Source of the DNA: JBFMFR01 sp040752025
GTDB lineage: Bacteria > Chloroflexota > Anaerolineae > Anaerolineales > UBA4823
Assembly: GCA_040752025.1 (NCBI GenBank)
Contig: JBFMFR010000086.1
Location: 1-11,087 of the forward strand
DNA: 11,087 nucleotides
Direction of reading: 5' to 3'
Positions 5,872 to 11,087 of this stretch are shown piece by piece. The first letter of the stretch is position 1. Each line of letters begins with the position of its first letter. The position numbers and the translations under genes were made by a program. The notes under the pieces were generated by a model. The model did no database searches. It was not told the origin of the DNA and saw only the letters and a list, made by a program, of their open reading frames with translations.

Positions 5872-6431
5872 CAAATCTTCGGGCGGCAGGAAGGCCAGGG
5901 AGTAGGCGGCGGTTTGAGAGAGTTCGCCTTGGGAAACCAGGCTTTGCAGCGGAGCAATCAGGTCGTTGAGCTTGAGAAGCTTCTTTAGGTTTTCGCGGGT
6001 TTCACCACAAGCTTCAGCAACATCATCTAGGGTTTTAGAAACTGGGTAATTTTTACCCAGTTTTTCCGGCCTGCCTTCCCGCACACCCCAGTACTGTTTC
6101 AAGAACTTCGCCCGCCTGGCCTTTCTCAATGGATCGTCGTCCGCCTGCCTTCGCTCTTCGTTGTCGGCATCGTTGAGCTTGAGAAGCCGCTGGGTTGTCC
6201 GCTCGTCTTCGCCAGCCGCTTCGGCTATGTCAGCGAGGGTCTTTCTCACGTCAGGGACATTTTGTCCCTCACGATGAGTTTGGGAAAGATTACCTGCTCC
6301 ATCGTCAGCGACATTTTGACGCTGACAAGGAATGGCTGTTCCTTTGGGATTGCCGGCCTGCCTTCCCGGACACCCCAATATTGCTTGAGAAACTTCGCCC
6401 GCTTCGCTTTTCTGACCGGATCGCCGTCAGC
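5872..6431 (-). pseudogene. Chimeric remnants of two ParB-like genes
   Basis: Two successive segments resemble the central HTH part of ParB-like DNA-binding proteins. The first reads DPVRKAKRAKFLKQYWGVREGR, then, after a frame change near 6360, KTLADIAEAAGED and LLKLND. The second reads DPLRKARRAKFLKQYWGVREGR, KTLDDVAEACGE, LLKLNDLIAPLQSLVSQGELSQTAAYSLAFLPPED and then stops matching near 5872. Both lack the N-terminal ParB nuclease-like domain, and the first has no start codon. The two copies differ at many synonymous sites, so they look like pieces of two paralogues rather than a fresh tandem duplication. They share an identical 18-bp stretch at the LLKLND codons, a possible recombination point. 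The second copy runs in frame into the TrbL-like gene, which has its own start. The ParB link is by motif memory; the broken, duplicated state is seen directly. Confidence 0.65.
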
Positions 6432-6455
6432 TTCCCCGCCCCACTGCCAACCCCG

Positions 6456-8201
6456 CTACCGCAAGCCACCAGGCCGCCAGCACGGCCACCGCAACGGCGA
6501 TCCGTTTCTCTTGCTTTGTCCACCCGGGTTCCGGATCCCGACCCGGGCAACTTGAAAATTTGTTTTTCGCACCACCACCGCTTCCCCTGTTTTGAGACGC
6601 TTAACTTCATCCGGATGCACCAAGTACTCCCGGACTTGCCGCCGAGTGCCCATTTTGCCGCTGGTCGTCGTTTTCAACCCGGGGATTAAATACTCCACCT
6701 GCTGCGTGATTTCGATATTCTCCCGGGTACCGATTATACCCGCTAGCATTTCTGCCGATTTTGCTGAATTTTGCCGCTGGACTATGAACGTATTACAGTT
6801 GTCTACGATCTGCTCCACCACCGCTTCTCCGGCGGCGGCTTCGATGTCGGACAGGCTTTGCGTTGCGATTACGGTGCAGAACCCCGCTCCCCGTGCTTTG
6901 CCGATTAGGTCCACGACGGCTCGACTGGCGAAGACCGAAAATTCGTCGAAGATCGCATAGACATACCGTTTTTCCCGTTTGTACGATCTAGCGGCGGCGC
7001 ACTTAAGATCAGCGATGATCAACCGGCCCAACAACCGCGAATATTCCGGGAAAGCCAATGAATCCAGGCTGAATACTGCCACTCCCCCGCCGCCGATCAC
7101 CCGTTCCAAGTCGATTGCACCCCCGTCCTCGTCAGTTGCGAACAAATGCCCGATCTCGCTCTCCGTTAGCGCCGCCAGTCTGGCGGCCAAACCCTGGATT
7201 TCGCCGCCCTGATAACTATGCGACACGTCAAATACTTCTTGCAGCTTGACTTTGTCTTTAATCTCACGCTTGGCCAGCGCTTCCAAGCGCTTCAGGTCCA
7301 GATACCGCGCCACGGCTGCTAGGTCGGCCCGGGTGCCGGCCAGCTCAAACACGCGGAACATTAACTGTAAGTACCGTCCCGCAAGAGCCTCGTAATGCAT
7401 TTCTGACCACTCTGTCAGGTGCAGCAATTTGTCTTTTAGCTCCGTGATCCCGCCGGCCGCCAAAGGGTTATACCGCGCCGATGGCCCGGCCATCGCAAAG
7501 TGCCGGAACTCCCGGTTGTTCCGCTCCGCCAGGGCCCGCACCCGGGCCGCCAAGCCAGGGTCACCCTTGCCATCTACTAAAACCAACGGCACCCCCCGCT
7601 GCGCCGCTGACTCCACGAAGTTCATAACCGTCGTGGTCTTTCCGCTTCCGGTTGTTCCCACCAAGAACAAATGTTGGTTTAATTCGGCGTCAACTAACAC
7701 TACCCGCTTCCCGTTGCCCTTTTCCACGCCCAGAAGCACTCCGCCCCCTGGGTGCGCCGCCCTGTTGATCGCCACTAGCGCCCGCTTTTCCCGCCAGGAC
7801 GGCCCTTCCTTGACCGCCACCTTTCCTTCTCCCAGTTGGCTTTTCGCTTTCCACCGCGCCACCAACACCCCCGCCGCGACCCCTGCGGGCGTCGGAATCA
7901 GTAGCGGCCACCACTCTATCCCCGCCGCGTTCTGCTTTACCAAGCCCCTTGCCGCCATCCCCCAGGCGGAAAAATAAGTCTCCACCATCCCGGGCACGGT
8001 CAACACGGCAACTTGCACTGCTCCCGCCACCCCCGCCGCCACGGCGAACCACCCCGTCCCCCAGTGCGGGGCAACGACGTATCTAAACACTGTGTACGCA
8101 AGATACCCCGCCACCACAGCCGGGGTAAGCAGCATCGCAAGCACGACAAGAACAAGCCCCAACGCTAGCCAAAAACCTTCATCACTCTGCTGCTTCGACA
8201 T
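6456..8201 (-). CDS. VirD4/TraD-type coupling ATPase
   Basis: This 581-residue type IV coupling protein is expected to bring the DNA-protein substrate to the secretion channel at the inner membrane. The N-terminus has two or three membrane segments (about 10-38, 50-70 and 97-115). The ATPase core has Walker A GTTGSGKT (182-189), a LVLVDGKGDPG segment (206-216), Walker B YVYAIFDEF (413-421) and a Gln motif VIATQSLSDIEAA (444-456). The C-terminus contains the TraG/TraD-like stretch DNCNTFIVQRQNS. The ATG at 8201 is chosen for GGGGGGTG 7 nt upstream; it overlaps the end of the preceding gene by 20 bp, suggesting coupled translation. The last 20 residues (after NPG, 560) look non-coding. A -1 frame there encodes a plausible charged-plus-membrane tail, see the findings. 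VirB4-like and relaxase partners are not in the window. Confidence 0.88.
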   Translation of the reverse strand: MSKQQSDEGFWLALGLVLVVLAMLLTPAVVAGYLAYTVFRYVVAPHWGTGWFAVAAGVAGAVQVAVLTVPGMVETYFSAWGMAARGLVKQNAAGIEWWPLLIPTPAGVAAGVLVARWKAKSQLGEGKVAVKEGPSWREKRALVAINRAAHPGGGVLLGVEKGNGKRVVLVDAELNQHLFLVGTTGSGKTTTVMNFVESAAQRGVPLVLVDGKGDPGLAARVRALAERNNREFRHFAMAGPSARYNPLAAGGITELKDKLLHLTEWSEMHYEALAGRYLQLMFRVFELAGTRADLAAVARYLDLKRLEALAKREIKDKVKLQEVFDVSHSYQGGEIQGLAARLAALTESEIGHLFATDEDGGAIDLERVIGGGGVAVFSLDSLAFPEYSRLLGRLIIADLKCAAARSYKREKRYVYAIFDEFSVFASRAVVDLIGKARGAGFCTVIATQSLSDIEAAAGEAVVEQIVDNCNTFIVQRQNSAKSAEMLAGIIGTRENIEITQQVEYLIPGLKTTTSGKMGTRRQVREYLVHPDEVKRLKTGEAVVVRKTNFQVARVGIRNPGGQSKRNGSPLRWPCWRPGGLR

Positions 8202-8817
8202 CGCCAAACACCCCCCGGACCGTCTTAACACTTGCGAAATCACCAAGCTTCATCGCTTCAACTATATCTGTCAGCCTGGCGGCTTGCGACCGTGATTTGC
8301 AGAAGAACGTTACGTTCGTAACGTTAGGGTTCCGCAGGTGCTCACGGACAACTTTTTCATACCTGGCAGTCGTTTTGTAACTAATTTCAAGCTCCAGCGC
8401 CGTCCAGCCGCCATTGCCGTTTTTGATTAGTCCGTCGGGCACGTAACCTTCCCGCCGCTTGCGCCCCGGGTCGTACAACTCCGCCCGCAACTCTCGCTCC
8501 GTTCGGAATTCGCATCCGGATTTTGCGTAACTTAGCAGTACGTCTGCTACCAGCCAGTCGTGCGCTAATGTTGCAAGACGCAACTTCGCCCGGGCCGTGC
8601 CCCCGGCTGCCTTCGCGCCCGCGGCGGTCAGAGTGAGCGCATCGGGCATCCCGCGCCGGGTGTGATGGCGGTGCAGGTAGCCCCGTTGCTCCATTACCGC
8701 CACCCGGTGGTAGACGGAATGCATGCTCATATCCATCGCTGCCGCAATGTGCTTGCTGTTTAGCACGCCGAAACGGTCGATCAGCGTCAAGATTTCTTGG
8801 TCGCGCTCTGTTAGCAC
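8182..8817 (-). CDS. Replication-relaxation (Replic_Relax) family protein
   Basis: This 211-residue protein matches the Replic_Relax family, found on plasmids and conjugative elements of Firmicutes and Actinobacteria next to coupling ATPases. Residues 1-60 form a winged helix (RDQEILTLIDRFGVLNSKHIAAAM, then SVYHRVAVMEQRGYLHR). The remainder resembles a nuclease-like fold: LAHDWLVADV (84-93), TEREL (106-110), VPDG (126-129) and ALELEISYKT (140-149). This gives a D...ExE...K order like PD-(D/E)XK enzymes, but activity is unproven. The GTG at 8817 has AAAGGGG 10 nt upstream. Its 3' end overlaps the coupling-protein start by 20 bp. The structured, repeat-bearing region just upstream is a natural place for its binding site, either as autoregulator or as origin-processing factor. 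No other candidate relaxase is visible. Confidence 0.78.
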   Translation of the reverse strand: MLTERDQEILTLIDRFGVLNSKHIAAAMDMSMHSVYHRVAVMEQRGYLHRHHTRRGMPDALTLTAAGAKAAGGTARAKLRLATLAHDWLVADVLLSYAKSGCEFRTERELRAELYDPGRKRREGYVPDGLIKNGNGGWTALELEISYKTTARYEKVVREHLRNPNVTNVTFFCKSRSQAARLTDIVEAMKLGDFASVKTVRGVFGDVEAAE

Positions 8818-8853
8818 TTGCTTCCCGCCCCTTTCGCTCAGGTTTCAATCTCA

Positions 8854-9053
8854 GTGGTAACCCCCGTCCCCGCATTCGACCACCCCTGCTTTCAACCCCC
8901 AACTCCCCGATTTTGGTGGTAACTTCTACCAGTACCGCACTCAACTAACATTGCATTGAACCGCTTTTGTAGCAGTTTTAGTGGTAACCATTACCAGTAC
9001 CGCCCACGGCTAACATTACATTGAACCACTTTTGTAGCAGTTTTAGCGGTAAC
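8854..9053. repeat. 65-bp direct repeats (iteron- or operator-like)
   Basis: Two full units, 8916-8980 and 8981-9045, differ at about nine of 65 positions. Both start with GTGGTAAC, continue with TACCAGTACCGC, and end with CTTTTGTAGCAGTTTTA. A third start, GCGGTAAC (9046-9053), and a degenerate fourth, GTGGTAAC (8854-8861), keep nearly the same period (62, 65 and 65 bp). Each unit head is a small palindrome: TGGTA-N5-TACCA in one and TGGTAA-CCA-TTACCA in the other. They lie directly upstream of the Replic_Relax gene. Confidence 0.85.
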
Positions 9054-9113
9054 CCCTGCTCCCAGCTCCCAGTTTTCGTTTCCAGTTCTTCGCTTTTCAG
9101 ACTAACCCAGAGA

Positions 9114-9273
9114 GCCGCGCCGCCCCCGCTCTAGGGATTGTGCATCTCACGTCAGCCTGCCACCCTACCACAGTACACGCAGTGTACGTTGTGGGAGGGT
9201 GGCAGGGTGCAGACCGGGCGCGAAGCGCACGGTCTGAGTGAGATGCTACAAGCCCTTGCGGGGGCGGCGCGGC
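9114..9273. other. Large three-way-junction fold (ssDNA or RNA)
   Basis: A perfect 16-bp inverted repeat (GCCGCGCCGCCCCCGC at 9114-9129 with 9258-9273) is the base. It continues inward through AGGG/CCCT, TTGT/ACAA and a perfect 9-bp GCATCTCAC (9142-9150) with GTGAGATGC (9238-9246). Inside are two hairpins. The first, 9157-9205, has about 21 bp with one mismatch and a 2-nt bulge, tipped by GTACAC-GCA-GTGTAC. The second, 9210-9236, has CAGACCG/CGGTCTG and GCGC-GAA-GCGC. About 65 base pairs form in 160 nt. No T-tract follows on either strand, so it is not a terminator. Confidence 0.85.
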
Positions 9274-9364
9274 GAACGGTCAAACCCCGGAAATTCCTAT
9301 CCCATTTTTCCATAAAACCCCACCCAAACGGACTTGGCACCCTTCTTGGTACCCCTTTTTCGAC

Positions 9365-9373
9365 TTATCCACA
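9365..9373 (+). promoter_or_regulatory. DnaA box
   Basis: TTATCCACA is an exact match to the DnaA-box consensus TTATNCACA. It lies in a comparatively AT-rich stretch (9287-9400) between the folded segment and the pilin-operon terminator. One box alone could be chance, but its place next to repeats supports an origin. Confidence 0.45.
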
Positions 9374-9427
9374 GCCCTTTATCCCACTTTTGCCATCTCC
9401 GGCCTGTTTCGCCGTCTGGCATCAACC

Positions 9428-9468
9428 CAAAAAGCCGACCAGGAGTGCCCGAACACCCCCGGTCGGCC
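9428..9468 (-). terminator. Terminator of the TadE operon
   Basis: On the minus strand GCCGACC (9440-9434 region partner 9467-9461) pairs with GGTCGGC and is followed by TTTTT. The loop can pair further (GGGGTG with CACTCC). It lies about 40 nt after the stop of the 239-residue gene and closes that operon. Confidence 0.8.
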
Positions 9469-9505
9469 TGGAAGCCCTGCCAGTTTCTCCCTGCCAGATT
9501 TTAGG

Positions 9506-10225
9506 TTATATTAACTCAACCGACTGGCCCGAACCGGTTGGTTTCGCCGCTGGCCGGGACTGGTAAACCGCTTCGATGAACACGACGGGGACGACTTCGC
9601 CATCACGCCCGATCCGGGCCCGGCCATGGCAAACTGGCGGCTGGACGGCGACTATCTGTAAGGATTTAACATTCTGCTCCCACCAGAGAGAATTCCACCC
9701 CGTTACAAACTCAATTGCCCCACCTGCGCCCGCTTCCACCGGAATCACTGCTACCGTAATCCCGCCCCCCGGCGGCACGGTCACCACCCAGCCGCCGCTG
9801 GCGGTCGGTTGATACGCTATCTCCCCGCCCTGGGCCAACACGACATCGTGATAGATATACTCACCGTCCGTCCTTGCCCGGGTGTTCCAGCCATCCCGCC
9901 ACCCGCTAGGCACGTCGCATACTTGTAGCAACGTGCAATCGCCGTCCCGCCGCGCCGCCCCCATCCCGTCCACCTTCGGCTTCGTCGCCGTCTCCACCGT
10001 TGGTTCCGCCTTCACCGCCCCCACTGATTCTGGTTCCGGCACCTGCTCCGGCGGCGGCACCGGCTTCACCGCCTGCACCACCGGCTTCACTTTTGCCGCC
10101 ACCGGGGGCTCTCCCGGCCCGCCAGTTGCAATCCAAACCCCGCCGCCCGCCACCAGGCCCACCGCCAGAAGAATCAGCGGGATCAACCGTCTGCGCCGCT
10201 TCCTACCGTTACCTGTTTGATTCAC
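9506..10225 (-). CDS. Membrane-anchored protein with Pro-rich linker, unknown
   Basis: This 239-residue protein is not recognised. The first 13 residues are basic (NGRKRRRR). They are followed by one membrane segment (about 14-34), a Pro/Val/Glu/Lys-rich linker (about 36-85) and an extracytoplasmic domain (about 90-225) rich in Val, Gly and Trp. That domain carries three cysteines (97, 103, 199), two of them close together. This is the layout of a type II membrane protein that crosses or spans the cell wall region, as seen in secretion and pilus systems. The GTG at 10225 has AGAAGGAG 9 nt upstream and overlaps the end of the preceding gene by 17 bp. It is the last gene before the terminator at 9428-9468. 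A link to the TadE-like pilin is inferred only from operon position. Confidence 0.75.
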   Translation of the reverse strand: MNQTGNGRKRRRRLIPLILLAVGLVAGGGVWIATGGPGEPPVAAKVKPVVQAVKPVPPPEQVPEPESVGAVKAEPTVETATKPKVDGMGAARRDGDCTLLQVCDVPSGWRDGWNTRARTDGEYIYHDVVLAQGGEIAYQPTASGGWVVTVPPGGGITVAVIPVEAGAGGAIEFVTGWNSLWWEQNVKSLQIVAVQPPVCHGRARIGRDGEVVPVVFIEAVYQSRPAAKPTGSGQSVELI

Positions 10226-10562
10226 CTGGCATCGCTCCTTCTAAGATTTTGTTTATCAGTTGCTCTCCAGCGGTCAACGCCGGATGCTCCCAGCCCGCCG
10301 CCCCCGCCGCCACGACTACTACAACCAAAATCGCCACTAACCATACCGCGTCCAGGGTTAAACTCCACACCACCCGCACTACTGCCACTCCGCCCCCCAG
10401 AAGCCGCCCCCGCCACTCAGGCTCCGCAGCCGGAGCAGCAACTGGTTCCTGGGCCGCCGCCCCCGCCGCCGGGACTGGCGGCTTTACCAGCCCCGCCGCC
10501 TGCTCCAATTGCCGCTTGCGCTCCCGCATGCGCTTCATCATCCGCAATGTGGCCAGCATCAT
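10209..10562 (-). CDS. Single-pass membrane protein, unknown
   Basis: This 117-residue protein is of unknown family. A very basic, Met-rich N-terminus (LRMMKRMRERKRQLEQ) is followed by an Ala/Pro-rich linker (27-49). One strong membrane helix (about 66-90, VAILVVVVVAAGAAGW) precedes a short C-terminal tail with a helix GEQLINKILEG. The ATG at 10562 is preferred over an upstream ATG at 10589. It overlaps the TadE-like stop as ATGA, and AGGGG lies 5 nt before it. The gene overlaps the next by 17 bp, so the three genes form a tight, translationally coupled operon. The small size and topology would fit an accessory subunit of the same envelope machine. Confidence 0.72.
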   Translation of the reverse strand: MMLATLRMMKRMRERKRQLEQAAGLVKPPVPAAGAAAQEPVAAPAAEPEWRGRLLGGGVAVVRVVWSLTLDAVWLVAILVVVVVAAGAAGWEHPALTAGEQLINKILEGAMPGESNR

Positions 10563-11059
10563 TGGCACCCCTGCGGCATGCAACCGCACCAGACACAGTC
10601 GCCCGCGCCCCGAAATTCCGCCCCCGCCGGTCTCCGGTGCCGGTATTCCACGTAGTGACTGGTTTGTTCAGCCAGGGTGATGCGCGGGGACCAGGGGCTC
10701 TGCCCCACCAGAGCCGGAAAGCCGGGCGCGGAGACCGCGGTGCTGTAGTCCACGCGGGCGTCAACGGTCATCGACCGACCATCCCGCACCGGCCTGGCTA
10801 CAGTGACCGTCCCTTGGCCGCCCAGCAGGCCGGTGCGGAGGATCTCTTCCCCTTTGGCCTTGGCCGTGCTTGCGTTTCCGGTCACGGCCACGGTATGGGC
10901 CGCTTCCCGCGCCGCGCTTGCCGCCACGATGTTGTTGTTGAGCAAGATCGCGAAGTTGACGATGCCCAGAAACAGAGCGATGAGCAACGGGAATATGAGC
11001 GTGAACTCTAAGATGGCGTTGCCGTTTTGGTTGTTTAAAACACGGCTTAAAACGCGCAC
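10559..11059 (-). CDS. TadE-like pilin/pilus-assembly protein
   Basis: This 166-residue protein has a class III prepilin-like N-terminus. A short basic leader (MRVLSRVLNNQNGNA) is followed by ILEFTLIFPLLIALFLGIVNFAILL, the hydrophobic helix with the conserved Glu typical of TadE/TadG-like proteins. Next come AASAAREAAHTVAVTG and a beta-rich region (about 80-125). TadE proteins are minor pilins of Flp/Tad-type pili, and similar proteins occur in conjugative elements. The GTG at 11059 has AAAAGGGGGAG 6 nt upstream. The last 30 residues (after EQTSHYVEYR) are Arg-, Gly- and Cys-rich and look unlike the rest, which could mark a frameshifted end. The ATGA overlap with the next gene argues that this end is nonetheless used. 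The gene is complete; upstream operon members may lie beyond the window. Confidence 0.82.
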   Translation of the reverse strand: MRVLSRVLNNQNGNAILEFTLIFPLLIALFLGIVNFAILLNNNIVAASAAREAAHTVAVTGNASTAKAKGEEILRTGLLGGQGTVTVARPVRDGRSMTVDARVDYSTAVSAPGFPALVGQSPWSPRITLAEQTSHYVEYRHRRPAGAEFRGAGDCVWCGCMPQGCQ

Positions 11060-11087
11060 GAAGCACTCCCCCTTTTTTTTGCGAAAG

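Larger units (their letters stand above)
8818..9505. other. 690-bp non-coding region, candidate origin
   Basis: No supported gene lies here. From left to right it contains four spaced GTGGTAAC-type motifs embedded in 65-bp direct repeats (8854-9053), a 160-nt three-way-junction fold (9114-9273), an exact DnaA box (9365-9373) and a terminator for the pilin operon (9428-9468). This combination of direct repeats, large inverted repeats and a DnaA box beside a Replic_Relax gene is what an oriV or oriT would show. Confidence 0.6.

Noticed and set aside
5869..5874. TTGACA on the minus strand as a promoter for the TrbL-like gene
   Set aside because: Perfect -35 hexamer, but only a T-run at the -10 spacing; not convincing as a promoter.
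6246..6330. Inverted repeats AGGGAC-N5-GTCCCT and GTCAGCG-N9-CGCTGAC as possible regulatory hairpins
   Set aside because: They coincide with codons of repeated Gln-Asn-Val motifs (GQNVP, RQNVA) in the ParB-like fragment, so a coding origin explains them.
8820..9380. CRISPR array
   Set aside because: The repeats are 65 bp, contiguous, with only two full units and no regular unique spacers; no cas genes nearby.
10217..11011. 264-residue plus-strand frame
   Set aside because: Antisense shadow of the TadE operon with long Pro runs typical of GC-rich antisense frames.

Overview
This is a GC-rich bacterial window that looks like part of a conjugative or integrative element, or a plasmid. Almost every gene lies on the minus strand. 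The exception is a toxin-antitoxin pair on the plus strand at the left end. Strong purine-rich Shine-Dalgarno sequences, Rho-independent terminators and sigma70-type promoters suggest a low-to-mid GC Firmicute lineage with a GC-rich genome, such as a Clostridia/Peptococcaceae relative. That assignment is an inference from gene style and remembered families, not a database result.

Left part (1-2990). A RelE/HigB-like toxin and a HigA-like antitoxin form a plus-strand operon behind a near-consensus promoter, with an inverted repeat across the -10 region. The antitoxin converges on a minus-strand RepA/KaiC-like P-loop ATPase, and the two genes share their stop codons (CTAG). To the right, in minus-strand order, are a small excisionase-type HTH protein, a promoter-to-terminator segment that could encode a small RNA of about 108 nt, and two small proteins that I do not recognise.

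Middle (2935-8246). About 800 bases without a supported gene hold many inverted repeats, a terminator and a repeat cassette also found at the window's left end. Next come a TrbL/VirB6-like polytopic membrane protein, a patchwork of two ParB-like gene fragments, and a VirD4/TraD-type coupling ATPase. The coupling ATPase overlaps the gene before it, a replication-relaxation (Replic_Relax) family protein.

Right part (8818-11087). About 690 non-coding bases contain 65-bp direct repeats, a 160-nt segment that folds into a long three-way-junction structure, an exact DnaA-box match and a terminator. This is the best candidate for an origin (oriV or oriT) or a structured RNA. Beyond it, a tightly coupled operon encodes a TadE-like pilin and two membrane-anchored proteins of unknown function.

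Taken together, the coupling ATPase, the TrbL-like channel protein, the Replic_Relax protein and the TadE-like pilin suggest a DNA-transfer module. The ATPase, HTH protein, ParB remnants and TA pair are typical maintenance functions. No classical relaxase, VirB4 ATPase or integrase is visible in the window. The signals most worth following are the folded 9114-9273 segment with its neighbouring repeats, a possible programmed -1 frameshift at the end of the coupling-protein gene, and the candidate small RNA at 2302-2410.
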